This document shows positions 45,931-59,400 of a stretch of 64,000 nucleotides of DNA, one piece after another. Below the pieces are notes generated by a model that saw nothing but the letters and a program-made list of their open reading frames with translations, did not search any database and had not been told where the DNA came from. Positions within the stretch are counted from its first letter, which is position 1, and each line of letters starts with the position of its first letter. This DNA comes from Rhizomucor pusillus (taxonomy: Eukaryota > Mucoromycota > Mucoromycetes > Mucorales > Lichtheimiaceae): positions 2,613 to 66,612 of the forward strand of contig FWWN02000625.1 of assembly GCA_900175165.2 (NCBI GenBank), in the 5' to 3' direction. The position numbers were made by a program, and so were the translations under genes.

Positions 45931-48900
45931 ATGCAATTCACTTTCGAAGGGAATTACAAACCGAAACGCAATATTAATCTCGGAGGTGTGCGTTCACATG
46001 AGGATAAAAAGACACTTTTAGCAAAGGCGCAAGCTGAACGTCGTGCAAGAGAGCGTGAACGATTACGGAATAGAAGTGCAGTACTTATACAGGTAAAGCT
46101 TGGGTGACGGCGATCTTCAGATCTACTCGACTCACTATCAGAATGAAGTCATTCTATCGCGAGAAACGAGAAGCTGGAATACTTCGTCAGCAGCTACGAG
46201 CAGAACTAGAGCAGAACATCTTTGAGCTCCCAAGTTTACTGCAAGATCCAGATAGGCACGAGGCAGCCATACAACGAACAGTCCTCTGCATACGTCAGAT
46301 TATATTGATATATCGCTGCGCTCAACCAACCGACGTAAAATTTGTGTACGAGCTTTGTAGTATACTTGTGGCATCTTTCCAAAACGTTCCTTTATGCATG
46401 GCACCGTTTATGCGGGAATATCGTGACGATCCGGAGTCTTGGATGTGGTTACTAGTGCTCATTGCCAACAGAGTGCTTTTGCCAGCTATATCCAAAGGGT
46501 CAAGGTATACAACATTTCTGTTGCGTAACAAAAGCTGCTGCTTACTAATATCTTAGCACAGTACCTTCATAACACCAGCCGCAACCATGCTGTCAATTAT
46601 CACGGACGAGACAAATTATCAGCAGATTACAATCATGAACCCTAGTTTTCCAGCACGCGACATATATATCCAGATAATTACACAGTGCATCGTCAATGGG
46701 AAGCTTTTGGAATGCATAAGCTCAGCCTTGAGAGACGAACACAACACTTCATTCCAAGAACCCATCAATCAAATTGTAGCTATCTTGAACAACATTGCAC
46801 AATGTCAGCAGCCATATCACTATCCACCACCTGCTATTTTATCCCATAGGAAACCATCCGCGCCTCGACCATCGTTTAGTCTTTTCAGCCAGGCAAACGA
46901 GTCGACATTAGAAACCGTGTATCAGCCACCAGAGTTGTCCAAGAAGCTTATATGGAAGCAGTTTGTCACGCAGATATTCACAGTCCCTTTTATGACGGAT
47001 CGAGTTCCTGATTCATCGTTAATCAAGCTATTGAGCAACTTACCCTTCAGCGGAGCATTGAAGGAACTAGCATCCGTCTATGATACTGGAACTGCAACTC
47101 TGTCAGACGAAGAAACTGCCAGCTTGTTGATGAACTTTACCGAAATTGGAAATGTACGATCTGCTGCGTACATCGAAGATTCTCTGGTAAGTTGAGGAAT
47201 ATGGATCGAAATATGTGAGGAAATGCTGAACAGAGACAAGGAAAACTATGCCGAAGCGATTCAGTTACTACTGACACATCTCCCTACGGCTTACCTGGGT
47301 GATGCAACTCGCGATGAAGCGAATGCGATGCAAATTGGTAATTATATATACTGTAGCTAAGGCTTCCAGGCTTTGCAACTCACTATCCATGTAGACGATG
47401 AGGATGAGTCCGATTATACCGATGATGATGATTCCAAGGAGCAAGTCCCGACAATTAGTGATCAAAAAGCTGATCCTCGTATCAAGGAACGCTTACAGAA
47501 GCTTTACGACACTGAACATATAACATCCTTGGTACGCCGATTCATGCAGCACATGTCAACTATTATAGCATCCGATGCCTCCCATCAAGATGTAATGCAT
47601 CTTATAGCGGTTATGGCCGGTCTTTTCAACAGCCTTATGATACGATGGGTTACCCGAAGAGATGTTATGCTCAACATTTTGTTGTACCATCGTTGGGTGT
47701 CTGATTTACATATCATCCACTTACTGTGGCAAGCATGGAAAATGAGCGATATTGCTGCGGCGTTCAGTGGAGATGTTATGGATAACCTGTCGACTGCCGT
47801 AAAATGTATAGTTGGTAAGAACCTTTCTGGATTTAAACTACTATAGAGCAAATGCTGATCGTTTGTTCTCTGTTCTCTGTTCTCTGTATAGACACGGATA
47901 ATCCGGATATCTGGTGCATCCTTTACTTATTATGCGAGCTGTACATGAGATTATTACTGACGATTGGTGACGACGAATTCTTTGACAAGAAAAATACGAA
48001 TAAGCAACTATCTTTAAGCGATATTGTCACCTTTAGTAATCATCTGAAAGTAAGTGAAATTTCAAAGAAAGAAAGGACATGAGACTAGACGATATACATT
48101 GTAGAATATATCTTTTGTATTGTATTGGAAAGCGTCGTCGATAGACCTAGAAAACTCGATTGGAATGACTGGCATCAAATTGTCTCAGTTACGGAATACC
48201 GTAACACATCTCGTTCAACTGATCCATGCGCGGGATGCTCGAAGGTCATTCTGCCCAAAGGATCATTGGCTGGTGAAGGATCTCGACAACGAAAATTTCT
48301 CACGACAAGTTGCTGCGGAAGAATTAGAACTGGAAAATGAGCCCGAGAGACGTCAACCATCGAAAGGTCGATTAGCAATCATCAGTCCTCGTCTGGGTGT
48401 ATTGAACAATATACCTTTTGTTATTCCCTTTGAGCAGCGGGTAGAGATCTTCCGAATGTTTGTCGCAAATGACAGACAAGATGACTTTATACGTCCACAA
48501 ATGGGCGTTGCAATAAGGCGGACACATGTTTTCGAAGATGGTTTCACCCACCTATATCCTTTAGGTACGCAAGGTTTTGCCAGAAAAAGAGCATTATGTT
48601 TCTAAATATATCTGCTATTTTTAGGCGCTCAGCTCAAGCATCGTATACCTATTTCCTTTGTAGACGAGTTCGGGTTGCAAGAAGCTGGTATAGACGGTGG
48701 AGGCGTATTCAAAGAGTTTCTGACAAGGTAAGGCAAAGAGATTACCTAAAGTGTAGACATGCAGAGTACGGGTATTGACAGCAGCGATTGTTTGTTTCAC
48801 GAAAACCTTAGTTTGAGTCACGAGGCTTTCGACACCAACTATGGTCTGTTCCTCGCTACCCCGGATCAACTGCTATATCCAAACCCGAACGAATATGCGA

Positions 48901-50002
48901 CTGACGGTAAAGTTGCCTAATGCGGTTGTTGCTCAAATCGTTCAATGTTTCTAATTGGGTACCATAGCGACACAACTTGCGTTTTATGAATTCCTCGGGC
49001 TAATTATTGGCAAAGCTCTTTACGAGGGCATCTTGCTGGACGTTGCATTCGCAGAGTTCTTTCTTAAAAAATGCTTAGGAGGCATCAATTACCGTGAGTA
49101 ATATTGACTACATACAATAATAATGGTGGATTTTAATGCTCCTTTGTTTTCGCAGTGGACGATTTGCCATCTTTGGACCCTGAGTTGTATAAAGGTCTGA
49201 TAGCAGTCAAGAACTTTCAAGGCAACGTTGAAGATTTGAGTCTAGACTTTACACTGTCACAGGATGGTATGGAGTTTCATACACCTCTCGATGCCGGCGT
49301 GTTTACTCAACATCGTAAAGATTTAGGTCCCTCTAGAACTGTGGAGCTTATCCCTGGTGGCAAAGACATTCCTGTAACGAACGAAAACAAGATCCGATAT
49401 GTCTATCTCGTTGCCAACTACCGCCTAAACGTTCAAATTGCTCGGCAATGCAAGGCATTTTTCAGGGGTTTGTCTACTATCATTGATATCAAGTGGCTGC
49501 GCATGTTTAACCAGGTACTACGTAACACTGCTGTTGTGACAATTGAGGTGTTAACGTATTCCTGATAGCATGAGTTGCAAGTGCTCTTAGGAGGAGCGCA
49601 AGTTCCGATTGATATAAACGATCTACGACGACACACCTTGTACGCTGGCTACACCGAGCAAGATCCCACGATACAAAACTTTTGGCAAGTCTTGCAAGAA
49701 CTAGATAACGAGCAGCGACAAAAATTTGTAAAGTTTGTAACTTCGTGTTCTCGACCGCCGCTCTTGGGTTTCAAAGCACTGCACCCGCAAATCTGTATCC
49801 GCAATGCAGGACCCGACGACGATAGGTTGCCAACTAGTTCAACCTGTATAAATCTCTTGAAACTTCCACAGTTCAGCTCGAAAGATATATTGAAAAGGTA
49901 AGAAACGTGAGCTTGATGATTCATTGACATGTTACTAACGTGAAATGGAATAGGAAACTAGTGTATGCGATCAATGCAGAAGCAGGATTTGATTTGTCAT
50001 AG
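45931..50002 (+). CDS. HUL5: HECT E3 ubiquitin ligase, Hul5/UBE3C type
   Basis: Proteasome-associated ligase that extends ubiquitin chains on hard-to-degrade and misfolded proteins. It starts [21 protein letters not shown] (45931), as in UBE3C (the start is fixed by this conserved block), followed by an IQ motif (AVLIQ, then [10 protein letters not shown] after an intron). The middle is helical and poorly conserved. The HECT domain begins near 48430: [80 protein letters not shown]. The catalytic cysteine is in [17 protein letters not shown] (codon 49746-49748). The end is NAEAGFDLS. About a dozen short introns. A threefold TTCTCTG repeat serves as one polypyrimidine tract near 47868. Confidence 0.95.
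47868..47888 (+). repeat. three TTCTCTG units in an intron of the HECT ligase
   Basis: Three copies of a 7-nt unit sit directly before the acceptor of the intron ending about 47893. They make up its polypyrimidine tract. Confidence 0.7.
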
Positions 50003-50164
50003 TAATGCTAGACGTAGTGAATAACGGAGAAGAAAAGCGAGGAGGAGGAGACTATAATGAAAACATTTACAATTTGTGGCGATAAATCGTTTTGGTTTTC
50101 TAAGCAAAAGTAAAGCAAATAGAAGAGAATATGAGGTTTCGCTGAAGAATTTTCCATCCGCGGC

Positions 50165-51877
50165 TTAGATGCAATGTGGGAAGTGCTGAACGAGGCACGG
50201 AAAGTGTTCGAGACCTTGATTGACCATTCGTGTTACTGATGCAGTCCAGATCTGCTCGCCAACCTGTGCACTTGTCACCGATGGTGTGCTGATTCGATTT
50301 GTTTCAAGGAAGGACTGAATTTCATCGCGCCGCTGCATGATATATCTTTTCGTATCTTCATTCAATGGTTCATTGGCTGGTATCTTTTCTAGCCGTCGAT
50401 ATACAGTGTACGCGTTCGGCCGTTTTGATGGATCCTGCTGCAGGCAATCAATGCACAAATCCTGCCATTCTTTGAGAACTCCAGGAATCGGCCCGATCCG
50501 ATATACGTGGGGATCAACTAACGCGTCGTCTGGGAATGTCACTCGTGATATGAGCTGCCAGAGAATAATGCCGAGCGCATAAATATCAGCGGCGGTTGTT
50601 ATGTCTGCATCGCTGTTGATTAACTCTGGTGCGACATATGGCCATCTTCCTCCGTTTGGTCGTCGCCGTTGTCTACGTTGCTGTAGACAGTCATCGAGAG
50701 TATTCCGATGCATGAAAGTTATATCCGCGAGGTCTCCGACGTAGTCTGCAAAGTTGAGCAAGATATTGCGGGGATGGACGTTACCGTGCACGTACTCCCA
50801 GTGCAAGTCCTTAATGCGCTTTGTGACAGAGAGCGCCAATGCGCGCGGCTTTTCATAGGTCATGGGAACTTCCCGGGCCAGGCTATCTTCGAGATTGCCA
50901 TATGTGGCTTTCTTCATGACCATGGCTAGGTGGCTGTAGCCAGTCTGGTCGTCGTAGATGAGTGTGAGGCCGTATAGAGGGATACTCGTTGCCAAAAGCG
51001 CAGGATCAATTGCATACTTGGATGTTAGACGTATCAGTTCCTGATTTGTCACTTTCACAATATATCAGCTATACTAGACTCACCTGACTTTCTGAATCCA
51101 CTGTCAATCCCTTGAGGAACACGACATCCCAGCGCTCCGGCACATTAGTCAGCCGATAAGGTGGTACAAAGCGAGCGAGGAAGGATGATGCGAGCCCCTC
51201 TTTACTGCGCTTCTGCAACTGTTTGTCGGCAAACCAGCTCGGAGGGAAGAATGGCATGGTGTTGAGAGAGCCAGCGCCCGTGAGGGAGAGGGGGCGATTG
51301 GTTTGATTGAGTCGTACAAGATGGTCGTAAAAATGTTCCAAGAACCGTCTATGGTCTGGATGAATGTGATGCCGCTGTGTAATGTGATCCAGCCAGGGCT
51401 TCAAGCTGGTGGCCTGGAACGTCGTCCGGCTGCCTGCTGCTGTCTCGTGCAGAAACGAGATGTCCTCTCCTACTTGATCCTGCGGTGCCCAGTTCCACAT
51501 ATGATCCAGAGAGAAGATGACATTCCACTTTTGATACCACTGGTCTGCAATGTCCCACACCTAGTGAACGCGCAAGCAACGGCTGTCAATAAAATCAAGC
51601 TGCAAACCACTCTACGTTATTCTAAGGGATAACTTGCATAACGCCCAAATTTTGGGTGCAACTCGTACTGTGCGTCTGTGTCTCGCTCGAACGTCTGGAA
51701 GGCGTCTTGGAAGCTTGTGAATGGCAAAGAATCGGGGTAGGCGCCGTGCCCATTGTCCTGAGAAATGTATGCGCGGAATCCGTCGAGATCAAACTGCTCA
51801 GGACGCGAGGCTATTAGCGGTACAGCGTAGAGGCGGTAGAACCTGGCGTCAGATGGTATTAAATATCGCAGCAGCAT
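50165..51877 (-). CDS. protein-kinase-like protein, probable pseudokinase, with unknown N-terminal region
   Basis: Three exons, 51877-51638, 51560-51084 and 51040-50165, encode 530 aa. The first intron (51561-51637) is GC-AG, and is the only phase-correct way I found to join FGRY to VWDIADQWYQ. Residues 1 to about 215 match nothing I know (RFYRLYAVPLI, FSLDHMWNWAPQD). A kinase fold follows: the beta3 lysine (VVFLKGL), a TKL-like small lobe, YVHGNVHPRNILL in place of the HRD loop, GDLADI in place of DFG, WPYVAPELI (the APE motif) and a C-lobe through CLQQDPSKRPNAY. The catalytic aspartate of HRD is asparagine (residue about 326), so phosphotransfer is doubtful. The fold is sure; function is unknown. 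Confidence 0.82.
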
Positions 51878-53573
51878 TATCGAGTATACAGTAATACAAG
51901 AAGGTGAAGAAGGGAAAAGAAAAATGTGATTGTTTAATTGATGTCGTGAGCTTTTCCTCCTTGGAACATTAGCTGCGAGAAACGAGTGAAAAAATGTCTT
52001 GCCCAAACGAGAAGGAAAAGGAAAAGGGCGCAGCGCTCAGAAATTGGGAATCCATGCCAAATTTTCATCATGGCGCTGTACCGATATGGATATGAGCGCG
52101 CCACGGCTCTGTTGTGTCTCACCACGGGGTTCGCTTTAGCACCAGCTAAATCCTTGGATGCCCTTTTCTTTCTTCTTTGCCTTCTATGTTGCTGCTGAAC
52201 TATGATATCACCTGAGCATCTCACGCGGTCGCATGAATTCCCAATGTTTGGTAGTTGCTCCGATCACAATACGCGAGCACTCCAGCAGTCTGTTTCACTG
52301 CGGCTGTGTCGAATAGGTATACTGTTTCGAGAATTCATCATGCTGAAGGATTCCGCGAATAGTTTGTTTTCCATTCTGCAGCTTTTAATATGGTCAGTTG
52401 AGAAATTGTTGGTACTGCAGTAGGTGCAATATCAGATGCATGAGAAGCCGCTACAAACAGAAGACTTTAACAGCCTGTCAAATTGCTCCCAGCATCATTT
52501 ATCTTCTCGGTCCTTTGGTAAACCTTTGCCCGATGTTGCAATTGCAGATGTGTATTGCATTGTAGACTTTTCCCAAAAGTAATGTCGCATTTTGTGAAAT
52601 TTTATAATACATTTATACACCAAAACGATAAATTGCAGCGACATTAATTTATGGAAAAAGTGTATATCAGCGGCTTGTTGCACGACAATGTCACGTGTAA
52701 AGACAGTGAATCCCGGTTATTTTCACTCCAGACAACTTCTGAGAGAAATCGGTCCACCGTCTTCCTTTGCTTGCAATGGATCTCTCGTAACACCATTTCC
52801 GTCGTCGACTTTCAACAAGTATCGCTGTATTCGAGCAAACTCCGGGAACCAGACAACATCTTGAAATTACTTGAGGACTACTGTAATATGTATACACCTA
52901 GGTGCTAGGTGCAAGTCTTTTGTTGTTTAAGACGATACAGTTATCAAGACATATTCTAGCCTTGATGATATTTATCTCTCGATCCAGTACATGGTCACGT
53001 ATCGTAACTCAAGTGCATCAAGCAGATGTTTGGCAGATCACTCAACACATAAAAAGAGTGTTCATATATCACCAGCGCGTCGGCCAAGATACGAATATAT
53101 GTTTCATTATATAAGTTCCCCGATGTAGTTTGTCTATGTCCTTAGCCTCGATGTATGTACGGAGGAAATTCTTCTTAGATAAAACTAGTACATGAATCTA
53201 TACGGCTATCTAGACCTTTTGATTCCCAAGATGGACAAAAATCTGATGGATGGCGAAACTGCTTCTGATATTCCCAGTTCTAAACATATGTATTGTTCAA
53301 AGTAATCAAGAGTTGTTCGGTCGGACAAATCGGCGGACTGTTTCCGCGTTTACTGCTGGCCTTCGTTTGATATCTATACCCTTCGGTCCCTCGGAAACCG
53401 GACATCCCAGTCATTACGTAAGCCGGACCGTTTTGCCGGATTTGAAGATCCAAGCCAGAAAGGAGGAGTTCCGTGCACTGCTCGCTCTTTCTCCTCTCTG
53501 CACATTCATGTAACTTCGCTCGGCAGGTTCACCACCGTGTTTCGTCTATCAATTTCCACGTACCTGACAGACG
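51878..53573. other. intergenic, divergent
   Basis: About 1.7 kb lies between the pseudokinase (-) and the RING ligase (+). Short frames are present on both strands, but none has family resemblance or convincing splice structure. I see no RNA gene, tandem repeat or inverted-repeat element. Confidence 0.5.
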
Positions 53574-55010
53574 ATGCCTTCTCCAGCTACACTCAGTCAT
53601 CGGCACCATCCCTCCACAACTTCAACCGCTTCTTCAACATCTTCGACATCGTCTACTCGTCCCGCTATTCAACGCCTACTCAATTTTCCCTCCAATGCCG
53701 TCAACCTGTCGAGAAGCGCTGCACCTACGTCGCGAAGAGTGCGATCGCACTGGTTCACACATTTCGTCTTTAACTGGCGGCGAAGTTCGCGAACATCCAA
53801 GTTTATCCTCGCAGCGACGCTCTCCTTTGTTGCTACACAGGCAAGCATCTGCGCTTTACATAATAGATCTCTGAATCATAGCTAAGAAATCAAGCATATT
53901 AGATATTAGCGATCATTGTCGTTTTGATCTTTTCGTGGGAAATGTACTGCGACAAACCTCTCCGCATATTTTTGACTGTGTATATATTACGATTATTTCT
54001 ATCATGTCCCCTTACTGTTTATCTTCATCTTGCACCACGAAGACGTCAAATCACCAACAACTTACAATCAAGAGCAGAGCTTGGCGAAGTATATCCAATG
54101 ACCGAAAGGCCGACTACGGTCGTACAGCCGCAACGGCCGCCGGCACCGACTTCAACCGTCTCGATCGCACACACGCAGACGAACCCAGATCTGTATTCCG
54201 ATACGGCCTTCACGAGTTGGGTAGATAGAGCGAAATCCGCACTCGATTTATTCTCGTTCCTATGGTTCATTATCGGCAATTATCTACTTTTCACCTCCAC
54301 AACCTGCTACGAAACCGCTGCTCCATTGTATTACTTGTCACTTATTATCATCATTATCGGCTATATTTTGCTTAGTGTACCTGTATTATTATGCACGTCT
54401 GTTATTTTCTGTTTGCCCTGCGTTCTCGGTAAGCTTAGCAGCGCATTTGGAAAAGGACTGAGCAACATGTATGTCGCTAACGTACGAACAGTGGGTATGC
54501 GACTGTTGCATGTCGACGACGCCGTCGATATGGGCGGCGCATCTAGCGAGGAAATTGCCAAGATACCCGTATACCAGTTTAAATCCAACAAAGGCACAAC
54601 CCCCGCTGCAGCTGCAGCTGCCTTGGCTGCCCACCAGCATGTATCTACTCCAGCCACCAAATCAGATGCAGAGCCTGGAATCATAGATCGTCTCTGGATC
54701 CAGCTTGGCGTCATCGAGCCACCGGAGAAGAACAGGGAAGAACCTGTATACGATACGCTGGAAATCCCTAACGAGCAGGATCAAGTCTGCGCAATTTGCT
54801 TGTCAACCTACGACGATGGTGATATCCTTTGTGTTCTCTGGTAAGTCTCTTCCTCTCGAATTTATATTGCAAATGGATAGAAACCCACTATCTTTTCGTA
54901 GGTGCAACCATCATTTCCACAAATCATGCGTGCATGAATGGCTGGTTCTCAACAGCAAATGTCCAATGTGTAAACGCGATTGCAGAGGAAAAGACCACGC
55001 AAGCGTGTAA
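53574..55010 (+). CDS. multi-span membrane RING-H2 E3 ubiquitin ligase
   Basis: Three exons, 53574-53840, 53903-54840 and 54902-55010, encode 437 aa. The first intron is GC-AG (CAG then GCAAGC). The N-terminus is Ser/Thr-rich. A membrane span (FILAATLSFVATQ into ILAIIVVLIFSW) is followed by a second (IFLTVYILRLFLSC), a soluble loop, then FLWFIIGNYLLF and a long hydrophobic stretch LYYLSLIIIIIGYILLSVPVL. That makes four or five spans. The C-terminal RING-H2 is complete: CAIC, CNHHFHKSC and CPMC, with an intron between the second and third zinc ligand groups. It probably ubiquitinates membrane proteins; the compartment and substrates are unknown. It converges on UNG with 44 bp between stops. 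Confidence 0.88.
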
Positions 55011-55054
55011 TTACAATGTTATTTGTAATAGCAACAACTACAACAACGAGATTC

Positions 55055-56284
55055 CTAGTCGCACAAACAATTCCAGTTGATGGGGTCACGGCCGTTCTTG
55101 ACAAGATACTCGTTGGCTTGCTTAAAGTGTCCACATGAGAAGAAACCACCTACAGATGCAGAAAAGGATGTATCAGTTTATAGGTTCATTTTGGCGGTCC
55201 ACCACCCGTAGAATACTTACGATGAGCGGATAGAGGGGAAGGATGGACAGCTTTGAGGACGAGATGTTTCTAGCAGAAGCAAGCAGGACGTGAGCCTCCG
55301 ACACTGTAGCACAAGGATGAAATCGGCATTTTACCTTTTTATCGATCTTGGCACCCTTGCGCTGTGCATGCGCTCCCCAGAGCATAAACACGATGTTGGC
55401 CTTCTTCTCGTTCAAGTGTGTAATGATCGCATCTGTCAGCTGTTCCCAGCCAGCGTTCGAGTGACTTCCTGCTTCACTGCGTCGGACAGTCAGCGATGTA
55501 TTGAGCATCAGGACACCTTGCTTTGCCCAGTTTTCAAGATAGCCGTGGTTAGGGATCTTAAAATCAGGATAGTCGGTCTGGATGGCTTTGTAGATATTTT
55601 GCAATGAAGGTGGAATTTGGATACCCTTGCGGACAGAGAAGCATAAGCCATGTGCCTGATTAGGGCCGTGATACGGGTCCTGGCCCAGAATTACGACTTT
55701 GACGTTGGATAATGGGGTATACTTGGACCAGCTGTAAATTTGTTGCTCTATTTTATACAGTGAGTTATATGACAAAAAGACGATGCGTGGCGAGGCAACT
55801 AGACTGTACCAGGTGGAAAGATTTGCTTTTTAGCTTCTGTTTCGGCTTTGAGGAATTTCTTAAGCTATGGGTGTGCATTTCTCCTTTAGTCGAACGTTGC
55901 AGTTGTTACGAGACCACAGTGACCTACCTTGAGGAAATAAGGCTTTGTGAATTCGGTTTTGAGGGCTTTGACCCATTCGTAGTGCATTGTTGCCATTTCA
56001 AGTTCGAGTAGGGTTTGAATTTCGTTATCGAGATCTTTGAAAAGCTGTCGTGCATCTTTTGGCGATTCTTCGGCTTCCGGCTTCTTTTCCTTCTTGACAG
56101 GTGCAAACATGGAGGTGAGCGACAGTTGTCTAGTCGCAGTAGTTGCAACTTTCTTTGTTGCCTGGCCGGCGCCGCTGCCATTGGCTGAAGGCGCGGGTCG
56201 CTTATTTTCCATTGTCATTATGGATCGTGTCAAAGGAACGAGTCGCGTTAGTCCGGGAGAAACAAATTTTTTCGCGCGTCGCAT
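55055..56284 (-). CDS. UNG1: uracil-DNA glycosylase (family 1, UNG)
   Basis: Removes uracil from DNA to start base-excision repair. It starts at 56284 with a basic, acid-poor leader ([20 protein letters not shown]) typical of mitochondrial import. An internal in-frame ATG ([10 protein letters not shown], near 56218) would give a nuclear form, so two isoforms are likely. Then comes a PCNA-binding box (QLSLTSMF), a linker, [12 protein letters not shown], the water-activating loop [52 protein letters not shown], and the DNA-intercalating loop HPSPLSAHR. It ends NWNCLCD. Five or six exons. All catalytic motifs are intact. Confidence 0.96.
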
Positions 56285-56479
56285 ATCGCTGCTATTATTG
56301 CGCGAAAAGAGGTTATTAGATCTGCGTCAAAATTGGGACGCTAACTATGGACTAGTAGTAGTACGGTACATTTTTTAATTAATTTTAAATACATGATACA
56401 TGAAGAAGGGACGGGGAAAAACAAGGTTGCAAGGGTTTGGATTTTTAAACATCTTTGACGATGGTGATGATGAGTTTAA

Positions 56480-59400
56480 TTACGTCGCTGATGCAGGGAT
56501 AGGCCTATTCTCTTTATTCCCGCGCGCGCGTTTTCGAGCACCTCTTGATCCTGAAGATTCGCCGCGAACATGCTTATCGTTACGATGCGGCGTTGTGCGC
56601 TAAAATTGGTTCATGTCAGCATTTTGCTACTCTGCATAGCACCCAACAAAGCAATTCCTACCTCGACGACAGATGTGCCATCCCTGAACCGTGCCTTGAA
56701 CAGCACATTTGCATTGTTGAACATTCCATCCTTTAGAGATACAACGATAAACTGCGATCCCTTGAACCTAGTTCGTAATAATTGGCCGATGTTTTGGGTA
56801 TGTGACAAATCGAGCGCGGCGTCGACTTCGTCCAGGATATACATTGGTGCAGGTTTAAATTGTAACAGTGACAGAATTAAGGACAGCGCAATCAGTGAAC
56901 GTTGACCGCCACTTAATTCGGTAAGGCTTTGCTTCCATACACCACCCAGGCACACTTTAACTTCTAGACCTTCCGATATAGTCTTGCCTTCTGGTGCCTG
57001 AAGGCAACATGTGTTGCCAGGTAGTAGGTCGGCAAATATCTCCGCAAAGTCCCTATACAGATATTAGACAAGAGTATAGCAAAGCACTTAGACAAGAACA
57101 CCACGTACTTGTTAACTTTGCTCCATGTCTTTTCTAGCGCTTCCAATTTGTATGTATCCAAAGACTGTATGGTTTCCTCGATTTTCCTCTTGTCCTTTTG
57201 CACGGTTTCCAGCATAGTCATCAAGGACTGTTCTTTCTTTTCAATGCTACGGAGGACAATTTGTTAGAGCGGCATATTTTAAGGATCATGTGAGCAACAC
57301 CGTACTTGTCAATCATATTCATGACTCGGACATTGATCTTTTTCCTCATGGAGTTGTGTTTATCAACTAGACGTTGTAGCGTCTTTTTGGTATCTGCAAT
57401 GTTCACATTGTTGTAGTCGTAAGGTGTATCTGGTTCACCAAAGAATCTGTAAACATAAATCTAATGTTAGATTGGGATAATACGAAACATCGAACAAAGA
57501 TACTTGCTGTTTTTGATCCGGTATCCATTCGTATCGAGCTTCCAGATCGCGTACGATTTGCTGGGCTGAATGTAATTCGCGCTGATGTTTTTCCAGCTCA
57601 TGCGTAGCTTTCTGAATCTCGAGATTCATTTCAACAACTTCCGCTGATTTGCTCTTGAATAATGCTTCTAACTCTTGGAGTTCTTCGTTTTGCGCATTGA
57701 TAATTTCAGCTTCTTTCTCAAGTTCTTCTTTAGCTTCCTGCATTTTCACTTCCAAAGTTTCTATCTCCATCGTCATATCTCGCTCGGCTTGCTTGTACTC
57801 TTCAATAGTTTCGCGAGTCTTCTTGATATCTTCTTCGCAGGCCTTGCTATCTTGCTCTAGCTGCTCAATTTCAAGCTCCAAGGTTTGCACAGCGCGTTGC
57901 AAGTCATTCATCTTTTGCCCGCTCTTGCTCAGCTGGGATTTCAGTGAAGCAACTTTCTTGGTCATCTCTTCCAGCTTTGAATCCTTATTCTCGTTATATT
58001 CACGCATCTCTTGTTCGATACGTTTATAATTTTCCAACGCTTTCTTCCTAGATTCCTGCGCTTCAACCATGACAGCTTCCTGCTGCGTTATCTGTTGTTT
58101 GATAGCTTCAACTCGTTGTGTAAGCTATATAGAGGAGCAGATATCAGTTAGTCATTGGTAGACATTTGCAAACCCTTTATAAATACCTGGGAATGAGGGC
58201 TTTTACTTAATCGCTGCTCGAGCAAGGAAATCTCGTGAACTTGCAGGTCCAATTTTTGCTTGCATTTCCTGTATTCCACGATAGTTTGCTGTGCATCGGC
58301 TAGTTCACGTTCTAGGATTTCAAGCTGTCTACGCTGTCCTTTGATCTCTGCTCGGGCTTGATTCAGTTCCTGGACCTGTATCAATACACCTGCCGATTGC
58401 GGTTTGGAGCCTCCAGAAAGTGTGCCAAAAGGATCGTAAACATCGCCGTCGTAAGTCACGGATTTCAATCGAATTCTGTTATCAAAGGTAACTCGCTTGG
58501 CTGTTGCTGCATCCTCGCAAATAAGCGTATTTCCAAAGATCCACTGCATGGCCGGCTCCACTTCGTCGTCGTATCCAATCAGAGAAAGAGCAAGATCCAC
58601 CTTGCCCGGAGCAATCTTTTGGGCTGTAGCAATTTTCTATCAAAATTATATTAGCATCTCCAAATACGAAAACACATTTCTGTTATGCAATACCTCGGCT
58701 GAAGCTTTGAACCCTTGGATTTTGTTGAGCGGAATAAGCGTCCAGCGGCGTCTCAGGCGACCTTTGTCTAGCAGTTGTGAGCCCACGACCTCATTTTCCA
58801 CAACCACCTAAGACAAGGGATGGATGTTAGTAACCCTGCAACGAGAATGAATAGCTTCCCGCCTACATTGTAAAGACGACCACCAGCACAAATTTCCAAC
58901 GCCGTCGAAGCGTTAAACTGCTCTTTGTCCAAGGTAATCAGTTCTGCCACTAGACCTTTGACCTTGGAGCGATCGAAATTGGGTGTAGGGTCCGTATAAG
59001 CGAAATCGAGTTTTGATAAACGCCTTGAAAGCATTTCTTCTCGCTACAGAGAAATTGTCAATATAGATACATATAACATTCCCATAAAATCAAGCATTAC
59101 ATCGATCAGCTCTCCCAACATCTCCTTTGCTTTCGCTCTTCTGTTTAGCAAATCATCCTCACGTTCCGGATTCCAGTCTAGTGATTGTAATCGGCTCTAT
59201 TGCGAAATGTAAGCTTTGGCCATTAAAATAAGAAGGCTATTAATCTTACCTCCAATTCTTTCAATTCATTGCGTTTCGTTGCTAGCTCGTTAACCAAGCT
59301 TGCATCTTCCTTTTCAGTTTTCGCTATCTGGGGCTCTTTTTCTGCAAGCTCTTGTCGCAAATGGTTAATTTTCAGCTTTGCTTGTTCTTCGACTGTAGAA

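Noticed and set aside
50165..51877. Active TKL-type kinase.
   Set aside because: The catalytic-loop aspartate is asparagine and the DFG glycine is alanine, so an active call is not supported.
53250..53513. Open frame of 87 codons upstream of the RING ligase.
   Set aside because: The frame has no recognisable domain or splice connection and probably lies in the upstream region of the RING gene.
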